In this document: positions 31,208-43,928 of the stretch, one piece after another | Numbering within the stretch: the first letter of the stretch is position 1 | Layout of the letters: every line of letters starts with the position of its first letter | DNA from: Notospermus geniculatus | Lineage: Eukaryota > Nemertea > Pilidiophora > Heteronemertea > Lineidae | Reading direction: 5' to 3' | DNA length: 64,000 nucleotides | NCBI GenBank assembly: GCA_002633025.1 | Contig: NMRB01000055.1 | Span: 238,788 to 302,787 of the forward strand | Notes under the pieces: model-generated | Database searches by the model: none | What the model was told of the DNA's origin: nothing | The model's input: only the letters and a program-made list of their open reading frames with translations | Made by a program: the position numbers and the translations under genes

Positions 31208-33197
31208 GCTTCACAATCACAGTTCATACGATACGTGTCATCATAGGCTCATCCTAGGCCCTGTCCATTTCAATGCAATAATCAACAATGCCACTCTCAC
31301 GACTCTTCTTAATCTAGGGCATTGTTCTGAACACAGTTACCATGGTTACTGTAGTTATGGTACTTGGAATAGTTTGTTTTCCTTTACTTTGCAATCTTTT
31401 GAAAATTGGCGTCCAAGATTGGCAGCAGACGAAAAATCTGAAAAATACAGGAAGAAAAACAATTAAATTGAATGTCCTCACTCACTCATCTCTTGTCCAG
31501 GCATGCTAGGGGACCACTGCTCCTTACACACTCACTTAACTAACAATGTATTTTCTATACATTGTCAGTAAAGTGTGTTAGGACCAGCGGTCCGCCGCCC
31601 AGGAGGGCCAGACATTTTTAAGTTGACACTCTCTCTGAAAGTGAAAGTGACAGCTCATTAGCCTGACTATGATGAGGCCATGAGAATTGAGATGAATTAT
31701 TTCATGATTTCAGATTTACTCATAAACTCGTGCAGATGTAGGGATCTTCATGATTTAGCTAGTTAGTAGCCAATCTTACTTTGAAACTTAGTTTTGCAAT
31801 GAATAAGGGTTTTATCGGTGCATTCTTGTGCTGTGTGGGGGACCTCTGGCATGCCTCGGGGCCCAGTTTTGCATGTTTTGTTTTCCGAGGGCTTCCTCAC
31901 TTTTCCCCTCCACCCTTTGACATGTTTGAAGAGCTCCAATCTCTTACCATAGTCTCAATTTCGGCGTATTTGTAAAAATTCTTTTATTGATATTTTTATG
32001 ATGCATCTCATATATTCCTCATTTCGTGAAAATTGATTGAAGTAAGTTTAAAGAATTTCAAAGACATTGTATCCTCGACTATTGTACATTCATAAGATAG
32101 CAATTGTATTTTTGATGTCGCGTCTACGGTTTGTGTTGAACTACGGTAAGCACGCGCGGCCATATTGACTCGTCGCGAAATCCATCCCGATTTCCATGAT
32201 TTCAATCCCCATCCCGGCAGAAATTATTGGTACGCGCCTGAAAGCGTTGTCTGACGAAATAGACGAATCGTCCAACAGTTTGGTTTGACTTCGATTGTGT
32301 AGTTGGTGTATAAATGCACGGTCGGAAAAATTTAAACCCAAATAAAAAATGGGTGCACAGATCACATAGTCACCTGGTCACAGCCACACACACAGCATGC
32401 ACAGTGCACCATCCCATGCCATATCGATGTACATGATGTACAGACACCTATGCACAGCTCAGTCGCCTGCATCTTGGCCTATTCTGATTTATATTGCTAT
32501 GTAAAAATGCATTGCGCGTAGCACGTGCAGTGCAGTTGGTTTACGGTTGTTCTGTTACACGACCTTTTCGTTACAGTCAGTTGTTACATAATGTTTGGTC
32601 GTTTCGTTAGGCCTATTTTATTATTGCGTGTCTGTTTGGTCGTTTCGACCCTTGACTCGTTAGGCCAAGCCAAGGCCTAGGCTACACGCTTTCCGTCGTT
32701 ACCGAATTTAATAAATTGTGTGGCGAATACTGCGTTCTAACTTTAATTCAGAAATTTTTCTTATTTTGTGTGAAACTTGATCATGTTGATAGGCCTAGGC
32801 CTAGTACCGGTAGTCCATGTAGGCCTAAACTGTTAATTTTTTTTTCATCCAACGTAGGCTAAATTGATGGAGGATACGCCTCACCTAAATGGTTACCGTG
32901 GCGCCGTTCCCGCAGTCTTTCGCCACATCGACTTTTCGGGTCTTTGGCGTTCAATTCCCGCAGCGCTACCGTTGTTTGGCTGCAATTTGCTCCTTGCACA
33001 ATTCAAATTAAAAGCGATAACTTCCAACAAAATTTTCGTTATTGTTCATTCTGTTCCATTTCCCATTCGCCATTGGTTCCTTACTCAAATTCCTTCCCTA
33101 CCAAGGCGCTTGATCCCTTCCAAGTTTTTAGTCCGCAAAATTGCGCCACCAACACGTGCTTACATCGCGTTTAGAAGATACAGCCGTTTGATTTTTA
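31208..33197. other. Region upstream of DET1
   Basis: It should contain the DET1 promoter (reading left). A small hairpin lies at 31511-31593 (arms GGACCACTGCTCCTTACACAC and a diverged complement). AGGCCTA-rich runs lie at 32600-32830. The open frame 32864-33253 (+) has no family resemblance and runs into the next repeat, so it is not called. Confidence 0.45.
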
Positions 33198-33263
33198 GCT
33201 CACCCGTGAGCTTTTGTCTTCCTGACTGGATCGTCTCCAAATTTTTATCGTAGGTGTATCTAA

Positions 33264-33611
33264 GGCCATGTAAAAAAAAATAATTGGTTAGCATCCCCTC
33301 CCGCCATGGAAATCACCCCCCCTCCTCAAAAAAATTTTTATTTTTTATTTTCAAAAAAAACTTTCAAAAACTGCCAAAGAGTGATAAAATTGTAGGCTGG
33401 GATGTTTAAATAAAACAACACAGTTTTAAAGGATAGAAAGTAGTTTTTGTTTCAATTCATACCTATTACATTTGAAATTTCCCTCAGGTTGCCATGATTA
33501 CCATGGTAACCTGCATTTCAAACTCAATAAAAAATAAAATAAAAACCTCCCGCCCTCCTCAGAAAATTGAGAGTGGAAGGATGCTAACCAACTATTTTTT
33601 TTTACATGGCC
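33264..33611. mobile_element. PIF/Harbinger-like MITE with TAA target duplication
   Basis: Ends GGCCATGTAAAAAAAAATA and its complement, continuing into TTGGTTAGCATCC on both sides. Flanked by TAA at 33261-33263 and 33612-33614. The host text reads GTATC-TAA-TTAG when the insert is removed, exactly as in the sibling repeat near 11935. A 3-bp TWA duplication and GG-starting ends are typical of PIF/Harbinger MITEs. Confidence 0.75.
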
Positions 33612-34259
33612 TAATTAGGATACATATATAGAACGGGTTTTTGATTTGACCCACTTTTCAAGGTTACAGAGGTCAAAGTTCGACAAAAGTAATGACAGGC
33701 CTCTCCATTACATGCTTCTCAGGCCGTTTAAGGGTGTAGTGAATTGGGCACATGCCCAAAATAGGCCCTGAAAAAATATGCCCAAAATAGGGTTCAGTGC
33801 CAAAAATACGATGTGTAAATTCAAAAAAATTGAAAATATACCATTATTAGACAATGAACAAAGGAAATCCACATGTTATCACACATTTCTTGGGAAAAAA
33901 TGAGTTTTGCCAATTTATTTGCAATGTTCTTATTCTGGATTAAAACGTAGCCACATCGTCACTATGCAAAAAAAGAGAAAAATTGGGATGCCCAAAATAG
34001 GGTAAAAAATACAGGGTGTAGTGCTCTTCATGCAATGGAGAGGCCTGAATGAACCTGCCACAGTTCTTCATTATTTCACCGAGCATCTTCATATCTTGCA
34101 TAAACATGTATTAGAGGGTTACCTTCAAAAATACCGAGTTTCGGCCCGATCGGACATCCAATATGGCCGCCAGGTGGCGTAACCTGAAAATCATCCAAGT
34201 GCTATAACTCAGGAACGGCTTGACCCAGAGTGCTCAAACTTGATATTTACCTCCCTCTA

Positions 34260-34858
34260 TAGTACGTTTAAATCATCTGGAGCTCAGTGGGCGTATGTCA
34301 ATCAAACCCCTAGTGACCGGACAACAATGGACTTAGGGTTGACTCTAAACGGTCCAACACACATGGTTTTCTAACCAGCTGAACCTTGGTTCGAAATAGA
34401 ATGTCCAACCAGGCCTTGATTTGAAATTGAACACAGGCATTGGCATGGGATTGGCTGGAAGTGTCCTGTCAATAAAACGCATTTCAATAGCCAGACTTCA
34501 GTAACAATACCAAGGTCCAGGGTTTCCGCCAGAAAAAAAAATGAGGGTACGGACCAAAAAAAAAATTTGAAAAACAATGAATACTGCTGATAAATATGTG
34601 AATTTATCAAATAAAGACTGCATGTACCGTACAACATTATATTTGACTTCTTCAAATTGCTTAAGGCATCATCAGTAGGTTTATATCACTTCATGGAAAA
34701 ATGGTTACGGTACCCAACATTTTTGAGGGTACGGATCCGTACCCTGGAAAAATTTAAGGGTACGGAATTTTACCCATTTTACCCTCTGGCCGAAACCCTG
34801 AGGTCTGCCTGACAACCAAAGGTCCTCCCACCGAGCTCCAGATGATTTAAATGTACTA
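34260..34858. mobile_element. Foldback element with TA target duplication
   Basis: Left end TAGTACGTTTAAATCATCTG and right end CAGATGATTTAAATGTACTA are near-perfect complements over about 36 bases, flanked by TA (34258-34259, 34859-34860). It interrupts the host module at CTCCCTC-TA-GATGACC (compare the intact modules near 35005 and 35145). Another element is nested in it. Confidence 0.7.
34518..34800. mobile_element. CAGGGTTTCCGCCAG-type MITE with 5-bp target duplication
   Basis: Ends CAGGGTTTCCGCCAG and CTGGCCGAAACCCTG (15 bp, one mismatch) with AGGTC repeated on both sides (34513-34517, 34801-34805). The body is 283 bp with an internal palindrome GGGTACGGATCCGTACCC. It is nested inside the 34260-34858 element. 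Confidence 0.8.
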
Positions 34859-35250
34859 TAGGTGATCTTTACAAGCACGTCAGATTTCGACCTGATTAAA
34901 GTTCCAATATGGCCGCCAAGTGGCGTAACCCGAAATCGTCAAATGTGCTATAGCTCAGGAACGACTTGACCCAGAGCAATCAAACTTGATATTTACCTCC
35001 CTCTAGATGACCTTTACAAGCACGTCAAATTTCGGCCTGATTAAACCTCCAATATGGGCGCCAGGTGGCGTAACACGAAAATCATCAAATGTGGACTCAG
35101 GAACGTCTTGACCCAGAGCATTTAAATGTGCTATGTGGCTCCCTCTAGATGACCTTTATGTGTATGTGAAGTTTTGGCCCGATTGGACATCCAATATGGC
35201 CGCCAGGTGGCATAACCCAAAAATCATTGAAGTCCTGCAACTTGGGAATG

Positions 35251-35591
35251 ACCGCTAGGGCTAGTCTAGAAGGCTTCGGCTCTGGCTGCCATTTTATTGC
35301 TGACGTCATTGTAACGGTCTATTTTCTGGTAAAATTTCGTTCTACCTCGGTCTAAAACGGCGCTGATTTTGAGCTTTTGTTACAGATCTGCAACATATAC
35401 AAACGTTCTCATCAAGAAACGTCCTCGGTGTTGCCCTTCCGCGCGATTCGGCGTGTTCAATTACATTTAGCACCCACGTGGTTATTCTAAAAATACCCCG
35501 TGATGGCAACATAATGATCTATAAATAGATCCGTGACAAATTTTTGTCGCAAAGATGGCAGCCAGAGCCGAAGCCTTCTAGCCCTAGCGGT
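35251..35591. mobile_element. Foldback element, CCGCTAGGGCTAG ends
   Basis: Arms of about 42 bases, ACCGCTAGGGCTAGTCTAGAA... and its complement ending CTAGCCCTAGCGGT, both continuing into GGCTTCGGCTCTGGCTGCCAT. The body is 341 bp, more GC-rich than its host and without a frame. No clean target duplication found. Confidence 0.75.
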
Positions 35592-36821
35592 GGCTTTGGG
35601 AACCAAAATGCATAACTGACATACCTCTCCCTGTCATTACACTATTGTCCAAACGGGTGAGCACATGGTCCATGGACCATTTCATTATCGTAATCTATGT
35701 CTGATGCTGTGGACTGGAGCAAATCCTTTTGACCAATATTCCTGAACCGAAGTAGCACACTATTATATCTCCAGCCCAGATGGCACCACTTGGGCAGATT
35801 GAAAAAAATGTGAACGCATTTTTCCCTCACCATATCTCTCGATTCCACTCACTGTGATTTTCTGTTCAACCAGGAACTCTGTATGTATGAATCTGATTTT
35901 CATCTTCTGAATGTCTAATATCATACCGGTATGAGTTGGTTACATGAGTTAGTTGGCTTTGGTGAAGCCAATGACTTGAGAATTCTATGATATAAGCAGG
36001 ATGTCACACTTGTGATATTCTGTTTTCAATGATTTGGTGTGGATTTGTGGAAAAGAACTGGGTTCTTGTCATCTAGATTTACAGATTCAGTTCAAATTTC
36101 ACATTTTGTCATGACCTTTCAACAATGGCGGTTCGTTGCTCCTGTCTTGTGCATTAGTCGTACCATATTCAGTGCTATCGCCATATTGATCTAGCTCAAC
36201 CATCGCTCTGCACAACCTAAACCCTTTATTGATACCTGTTGTCAATGGCAACCTGTTTGACATAGACAATCAGCAGTGTACTGATGGGCGTTATACCTGG
36301 CTGTCGACACAGTACTCTTTCTAAAGTGGCTGGTTGGTTGGCCATGTTGTTTGTGTAGTTGTAAACACATAGAAAATTTCAAGAGTTACTTCAAGCACCA
36401 TGGTTATTTCACAGAGCCTTTGATTCCCCTGTTTATGTATGTTCTGTTGCAATATTTTGAAGTACATGTGTAACGATCTTCAAATAGAAAATATGAAGCT
36501 GCAATTTGCAGCGGTTATTCTGTACAGTACAACAAATAATCCCCGAAATTTGCAAGTGCATAGCTTTTCCATTTTCCCAAGGATCACAACTCAGATTCCT
36601 CAAGTGACGAAAACAAACAGCCCCTTACCCTCAAGATACATGTAATGCGAAGATATGCTTTTGTATTGATCAAATCTACATGTATGATTAGAAGGTGTCC
36701 TTTCATTATAGTTGTGGTGTTTTTTGGACAACACAGATCCTATAGCCTGGCGGAAGTAACCAGCCTAAATGTTTCTTTGGCTGTACCATGCCATTGAAAA
36801 ACATCTCTGTTGAATGACATA

Positions 36822-37726
36822 CAGTAGAACCTCACCTAACGGACACCTCAATACAGCGGACACCTCAAGATTACGGACAGATCTGTCCAGTCCCGAATTT
36901 TCCCAAGCCATTTTCAATATAAATTTAACTCAATATTGCGGACACCTCGCTATTCAGGACAACGGACAGTTGATTTCTGGAAAATTGGGTTCCATAACCT
37001 CACTATTACGGACAGCAGGTGAAAATTTGAAGCCATTTTCAAAGTTTTCATTCACAAAGTGGTCAGTGGTAGGTGATTAAATGACCAAACATGGGGTGCT
37101 AATTACTTGTGCATTGATTCTTTATGATCATACATGTACTAATCACTTTTAATTAACACCTGAACACACTGCATGACTGAATACTTTAGTTTGGTGGGAC
37201 AACAGCTCTGTTTGGACTCTCTTGTCTCAGTCCGTTGTTCGTGATTCTGCATGGAAAACTAGGCTAATGCCGGACAGTCAACTTTGGACTCTTTCTTTTC
37301 TAAATATAATATATGAGTGTATTAATGAAAAAGTGCTTCTTGTAAAATGGCAAATGTGATGGAAACACAGCCCACTCTCCACTTAGTAATGCGTAGCTAA
37401 CTGTGGTCTTAACAAGCTGCCTGATTCTTGTTTTCAAAGATTGTTCAAGATTGTGCTGTTGAAAATATTTGTGAATTGTAAATTGTTCAAGATATAGTTA
37501 ATCAACAATTTACATCAAATGAAATCATGTTCCTGATTTGAGTTAACCCTTGCCCTCAAATATGGCAGAATGAGCCCTCAAGGGAATGAATACCACTGAC
37601 GGAGAGTGACCTACTACAGAGCCACCTGGTGTCCGTTATTGATGGAGTTTCAATATTGCGGACACCTCACTATTACGGACAGCTGAGCTCAGTCCCAAGG
37701 GTGTCCGCAATAGCGAGGTTCTACTG
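36822..37726. mobile_element. Tigger/pogo-like element, absent from copy B
   Basis: Ends CAGTAGAACCTC and GAGGTTCTACTG with TA duplicated (36820-36821, 37727-37728). Copy B has a single TA at 44312-44313 in otherwise identical flanks, i.e. the unoccupied site. Internally it repeats GCGGACACCTC / ATTACGGACAG blocks at both ends. No transposase frame, so non-autonomous (905 bp). Confidence 0.88.
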
Positions 37727-40373
37727 TATTTATATTTCACCGGAGGCGATATTTCGAACTGAGAGTTATTGAAATATCAATTCTGGCAAACAATGCAACA
37801 ACCTTTGAAAACCTGTTATGTTTGAGATAGGAGATATTCCACCCGAGGCTGTTTGGCAGAAAGGTCTTGTGATAGGTTGTTATGTGTATTGCTCAGCTTG
37901 GGCTTTAATTTGTACAATTCTGGTAAAGATTTACTCTGTTGCTTCTCATTTTCTCTTTGCTGAAATGCCAGCCATTTGTACGATGATCCTTAAAAACAGG
38001 CAAGGAATGTCGACACACCTAGCAACATTGGGTGGAGTGAAATACGTGTGAGATTTGGCCATCCAGTCAAGTATTTCAGTTTGACTTCATGACATTTCTT
38101 TCGAAAGTTTCATGATATCCAGCTGTCCCCTCATGATTTTTACACCACATACAGTACATGTAGGCCTACTCAGCGGGAAGTTTGTTGCTTGTTGAGCGGT
38201 CCGTAAAATGAGCATGGTGCCTGCGACATAACGTCAGGATCCCCAGCAACTGAGATTGTTGTCCACCAACAACTGAGATTATTTCTCTACTTGCAGGCAA
38301 TTTTCTGCAGAAGACAAAGTTGAAAACCTGTCATTCCTGTTCTAACGGTTAGTATCAACCTTTCTTTTTCTTCTGAAAATGGAATGTATACATACCTTTG
38401 GTATGTTCCAAACTTCATGTCCAATGTTCCCAAAGTCAGGCAAACCGAGAGATTACGTTCGTATCTGAGAAGACTACTTGACCTGTGGTTTGCAGGAGCA
38501 GTCTTGCCTGACGATTGATTTTGCCAGGGGTGGAAATTTGAATCTCGGTGTATGAGTTTACAAAATTGGTGAACTTTTGCTATCAAACCCTCCCCCATTT
38601 GAAATCTAATCTTTGGTTGAAATGAATGACTTCTGACGGAGTGGTGCTGGTACTCGCCCAAGGGCAGTCTTCCTGACTAGTATTCCCACCTGATGAGCGT
38701 ACCATGGATAGATTCAAATGACGTTTTATTACAGTTAATGGACACTGAATATGATCTGCCAACATGAATCTCCAGCAACTCTGTCCGTGCAAATTCGCGA
38801 ATGAGCGATAGACAGCAATCTCCTTTGTCTGTTTTGGCTTGGTATTCAAGCTTGGCTTAATATGATGCTTCCACATCTAATTTTGAAATTATCAAGAGAT
38901 TTTTTTCATTTCTCATAACCTGTGCAGTTTCCGCATGGTGCTTCAGATCACCTCACCGGTTGTCCGTTGCACAATCGTGTTGGTGACCACGTGCCCATTG
39001 TGTCTTTATGAGAACTGATCATTTTGTGAGGATGATTGCCTGATGAAGATTTTCTGCCTTCTCTTTGGAAGGAATTTGTCTCATGCATCAGTCATCCTCT
39101 GGTCTCATAAGTTTTTAGAGTTGGGAGTGGTTCTTGAAGGAATCCTAGCCAGGAACATTTAACCCACTCTTGTTGATGTACATGTTCGGTGTAGAAAATC
39201 TTCAGCAGAAAATGACAAAAGATGCACTGTGGACGAAAAGAGGTTACCGGTACTTTGCTGCTGTGTGCTACTTTCGTGAAACGGACCATTGCCCATTGCA
39301 GAGAATTCATTACTCAGATTCTATCATCCGTTAATACCCATTTGTTTAACCTCATGCACTCCATCAAAAACACATAGTATACAGGATTTTGATATCACCA
39401 AGTTTCCCACACGCATAACAATAAATGCAAAAAAAACTCTGCGTGTAATATTGGTTACGGTTTACATTTCCCCACATGGTCATGCTCTAACCTTTGTAAA
39501 CATCTCACCATATGTTCCAAGCAGTCATGAACCCTGGCACAGGACTACCAGTCTTTTAGATCACTAATATGATATGATAAACAAGGGTTAGAAACTTATG
39601 TGGCTTGCCTTCATTCTGTCTCTTACACTAACTAGGTTAGCGTCCGAGCTGGAAGCCTTTCACTAATTCTCAGAAGTGTGGCCAATGCTTGTTGTTCAAA
39701 CGGACAACCTGTCCTTTTGCCGCGTCACAAAGGTTTTTCTGGGTAAAAAAACCATAGATCACATATCACAGATGGTGTGGTCATATATGATGATATTTGT
39801 TCAGATAAACATCTGTGTCTGTCTTGGTGATGTGCATGTATATCAAACTCATAGTACTCATGAAAGTTTGCAGCAAAATGCTTTGAAGTTAAAGTTCAGC
39901 AGAATGGCAGATTGCAGCATCTGGACATTCAAAACCTCGCCTGGTAAGACTCTTTTATGCGAGGACAGGAATTCATGGAGTTTCAGGGGTCTGTAGGAAG
40001 TGACGTGCTTTGTGTTAATTATGTGACATCTCCGATACTCACTGTGAATAAATTATTCCAATTCAATTTGCTTTTGCTTGATTTCTTGAATCAACACTAG
40101 GTGTCTCTGATTGTGGCACCAAGCATGGTTGATTTAAAATATTCATGATGAGTGACTAACGACTGGTACCTCTTTTGATGCTGGAAATTGTTGCTTGTTG
40201 ATATGGTAGATTAGAAGTCCTTTCCTGTTTAGTATGCTGTTTGCTCAATGATTTTTACTTGGCTTTTGAGAGTTTTGGAGTGTAATCATTTATAAACCAA
40301 ACTGGCTCTCTACGGGCAACTTGGTTGTAGAATATGGGTAATTGTTTGTGCTATTGCCCTTAGTGTATGTCTC

Positions 40374-40828
40374 AAGCCTAGCGCACATTGACCTTGCGAC
40401 TGGAAGCAACTGAACGCAACAGATCGGTTAGGACTGGTTATTGCGGCAACAAGTGGCACAATCCAGTCTTCAATCTGGAGCACGCACATCGAACAGGCAA
40501 CTGAACTGAATGCTACACGGAAATTGTCGATGTCTTCCGTCCGGACCACTCGGGATTCGATCAGAAACAAACAAAGGAAATTCATTGCCAGAGACCGCAC
40601 ATCGACAGCGACTGAAGAGAGAACTAGAAGTAACGGTCGGCAACGAGTAGAACATGAGCAACTGGATGGAACTAGCGGCAACGGTCGGCAATAGCGTTGC
40701 CGGGACACGCACATCGACCTGTTTGAGCATCTGATCAGTTGCTGCTGTTTCCAGCCAGTCACCCACTGTTGAAGGAAACGCCATTGCCGGTAGTTGCTTC
40801 CATCGCAAGGTCGATGTGCGCTAGGCTT
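40374..40828. mobile_element. Foldback element AAGCCTAGCGCACA (copy A)
   Basis: Ends AAGCCTAGCGCACATTGACC and the complement of AAGCCTAGCGCACATCGACC; the arms continue into TTGC..GGAAGCAACT. The motif CGCACATCGA recurs three or more times inside. Body 455 bp. The 150-aa and 112-aa frames on the minus strand are products of this repeat, not genes. Confidence 0.8.
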
Positions 40829-42126
40829 TAAGGGAACGAGCTAGAAAACTCTCATGCATGTCATGTGGGGGATGCATGATGGCATGAAAAGTTGCATGGT
40901 TTCAAGTAACGGTTTAGTTTTTGTCATGCCCCTTGGTGTGTACATTTTATGACACACTGCCAATGGTAATGGGAGGAAGGGAGGGACCTGCTGGGCTGCA
41001 TAAAAAATGTCCGCCTGGCCGCCTACATGTAGAGAGCGAAAGGCAAACTATAACCATCGATTATATCACTCATACCTGCTGTTGTAAACCACCACGCTCA
41101 TATCTAAACAATGGACCAATATTCATGTCAATATGAGGACTATTTAATATTTCATGCCCCATTGTAGTGGGCAAGTTGCGTACAACGTGAATGACATAAC
41201 TATCGGTGCTGTTCAGTTCTCTGTGTATTATGCGTAAAAAAGCATGTGTCATCCTGACTCCCGTTTAACATCTGCAAATATTGCAGGATAGACCATTGCA
41301 GAATTTGCTGAAAACTGGTGTGGTCGACGGAGGTACACAGTTTACATCACCAGTACCGGTAGTTGCATTTTCAAATGCTAATCAATTTGTGCAGCACTGC
41401 AATACAAGTTGCGTCTCGTTGTGTGGATGGGGTTTTACCTTCGTAAATGAATTGTACTCTGAGTTCGTCATGTTCAAGATGATAACTGTAATCGACGCAA
41501 GCACTCCTGAAAAAATGTTAAGATTTCCTGATTTCAACTCCACCTATTGCCATCTTTTGCTCCATCCCTTCTACTTGATGAATGGCTTTTACTGATTGTC
41601 CATTTGGTCTCTATATGAGCCACACCCAAATCCTAATCGACATGTCAAGGCATGATGTTGTCTGCTGTGTTGGTTCTCCAACCTACCATGAAGTTACATT
41701 CAGAACTGCGAGACCACAGCTAGAGGGAATTGCCACTTGTGTTAAATTTACCTAATGACTGCCTACTCTGCATGATTTATGGGTTTGATTTTTTCTCAGG
41801 CGTGGTAAGTTGGCTGTGAAATTACAACAAGGTCATTGTAGAATGTGACGTCATGAGTGTCTAGTTTAATAAAGTATTCATAGGGTTTTTAATGTAGTGA
41901 ATATATACTTCGAAAATGAAGTTTAAAACCAGTCCTTCGCTTCAGTTTGGATGGCTGCAGAAACGATTTCTGACTATTCAAGTCGAGGTTTTTAAACTAC
42001 TTCTGTATGGATTTTGTAACATGTACAGATTCATGGTATTTTGAAGATTTTCAACCTATAGGCTGTGATTTGACAGTTTAAAATGTTCCACAAGCTGTGA
42101 TCTCCTATCTGAATTGAAATGTTATN

Positions 42127-42920
42127 AAATATTTGGCTACACCAGCTCAGTCATGAAACATCATCATCGTCAACTAGGCGCCGAAGGCATAGGCATATCC
42201 TGTTGGTCAGTTGAATTGCTCATATGCAACTTGACGTTGCATGTCGACGGTGCGATGTGTTGAAGTGAAATTCATGATTGGCACAGTTCAACATAGCGAC
42301 TAGCGTGTGTCCCATCGATGTATCCCACATAACTCAATCCTAAGGCCTAGAAAAATAAATTGTATGTTTTCTGGTCATCGGCGATTTCCAAAAATTGAGG
42401 GTCGGACGGTCGGGATTTTTTTTTATTTTCCATTTTTGGTACAGATAATTTTATTGCAGCTACAGGGATTATACTAAAGGTGAGAAGCCAGGAACAGCCT
42501 CAAAAGCTGCTCTGGCATCCATGCCTAAAGGCCTAGAGAGCAAAAGAGATTAATTTTGATAGATGTGATGCATTTTTGTGAGTAAAAAATTTTTCCTGGG
42601 CAGTCAGAATTTTTGAGGGTCGGTCGGAAAACTACAAATGACTGGAAACACACAATTTTTTTCTAGGCCTAAGGTTACCGGTACTTGTAAAAGAGTCTTG
42701 TCCTCGTCCACTCCCGGTGTAATTGATTTTTGAATGTGTTCAGTGTCCTGGCATTCACAGTTGCGGTATCTGAGGCGTTGTGTAAGGATTGACAATCATG
42801 TAGCCTAATTGTAATCATCAAGAATGATTCCACATGCACATGCAGACCTGCGCACGCACAGTACATGCAGACGTGATAGATTTACATGTGTGGTTCCAGT
42901 ATGCAGAATAGATGGGCACT
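42127..42920. other. Sequence between the two 6-kb copies
   Basis: Begins right after the N. It holds two direct 'gagggtcgg' blocks (near 42398 and 42615) with A/T runs, suggestive of an old insertion, and no gene. It has no counterpart in front of copy A, where the GCTCACCCGT element stands instead. Confidence 0.5.
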
Positions 42921-43928
42921 TTTTATCGTAATCTATGTACTGATGCTGTGGACTGGAACAAATCCTTTTGACCAATATTCCTGAACCGAAGTAGCACACT
43001 ACCATATCTCCAGCCCAGATGGCACCACTTGGGCAGATTGAAAAAAATGTGAACCCATTTTTCCCTCACCATATCTCTCGATGCCACTCACTGTGATTTT
43101 CTGTTCAACCAGGAACTCTGTATGTATGAATCTGATTTTCATCTTCTGAATGTCTTATATCATATGAGTTGGTTACATGAGTTAGCTGGCTTTGGTGAAG
43201 CCAATGACTTGAGAATTCTATGATATAAGCAGAATGTCACACTTGTGATATTCTGTTTTCCGTGATTTGGCGTGGATTTGTGGAAAAGAACTGGGTTCTT
43301 GTCATCTAGATACAGATTCAGTTCAAATTTCACATTTTGTCATGACCTTTCAACAATGGCGGTTGGTTGCTCCTGTCTTGTGCATTAGTCGTACCATATT
43401 CAGTGCTATCGCCATATTGATCTAGCTCAACCATCGCTCTGCACAACCTAAACCCTTTATTGATACCTGTTGTCAATGGCAACCTGTTTGACATAGATAA
43501 TCAGCAGTGTAGTGATGGGCGTTATACCTGGCTGTCGACACAGTACTCTTTCTAAAGTGGCTGGTTGGTTGGCCATGTTGTTTGTGTAGTTGTAAACACA
43601 TAGAAAATTTCAAGAGTTACTTCAAGCACCATGGTTATTTCACAGAGCCTTTGATTCCCCTGTTTATGTATGTTCTGTTGCAATATTTTGAAGTACATGT
43701 GTAACGATCTTCAAATAGAAAACAGTATGGAATAGAATATTCGGAAAGCTCATCATTCCTGTGCATGTAGGCTGACATGTAGTTTCCTGGTTAACTAAGT
43801 TTAAAATACCTCGTGAATTGAATGCACTTTGAGGAACACAGCTGCTTCTCTGATTGAACCCAATTCAATGGGTCTCTTCTCTTATGAATGTCCATCCCTT
43901 CATGATAGAGATTTGAAGAAAAATGAAA

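Larger units (their letters stand above)
33198..35662. mobile_element. GCTCACCCGT repeat element carrying nested insertions
   Basis: It begins with GCTCACCCGT and ends with its complement ACGGGTGAGC (35653-35662). Inside are at least three ~145-bp modules marked by CCAATATGG(C/G)CGCC (34158, 34903, 35049, 35191) with shared text such as GGTGGCGTAAC and TTGACCCAGAG. Relatives lie at 1-330 and 11683-11960. No transposase frame is seen. Four other elements are inserted into it, listed separately. Confidence 0.65.
35684..42125. repeat. Copy A of a 6-kb duplicated non-coding region
   Basis: Matches 42921-48806 almost base for base, apart from a 905-bp transposon (36822-37726), a missing 269-bp hairpin arm and a missing 93-bp stretch. 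It ends at an N (42126). Its open frames (for example 38287-38661 -, 39676-39996 +, 40310-40762 -, 41281-41595 +) are repeated in copy B but have no family resemblance or exon structure. I see no supported gene in it. The most likely reading is one of two haplotype contigs placed in series. Confidence 0.85.

Noticed and set aside
32864-33253. 129-aa plus-strand frame upstream of DET1
   Set aside because: Its last third runs into the GCTCACCCGT repeat and the protein has no recognisable features.
40310-40808. 150-aa and 112-aa minus-strand frames
   Set aside because: They lie inside the foldback element 40374-40828 and overlap each other in different frames; repeat by-products.
39676-41595. 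Open frames preserved in both 6-kb copies (for example 39676-39996 + and 46359-46679 +; 41281-41595 + and 47964-48278 +)
   Set aside because: The copies are nearly identical throughout, including plainly non-coding parts, so conservation says nothing. No domain, splice pattern or codon bias was recognised.
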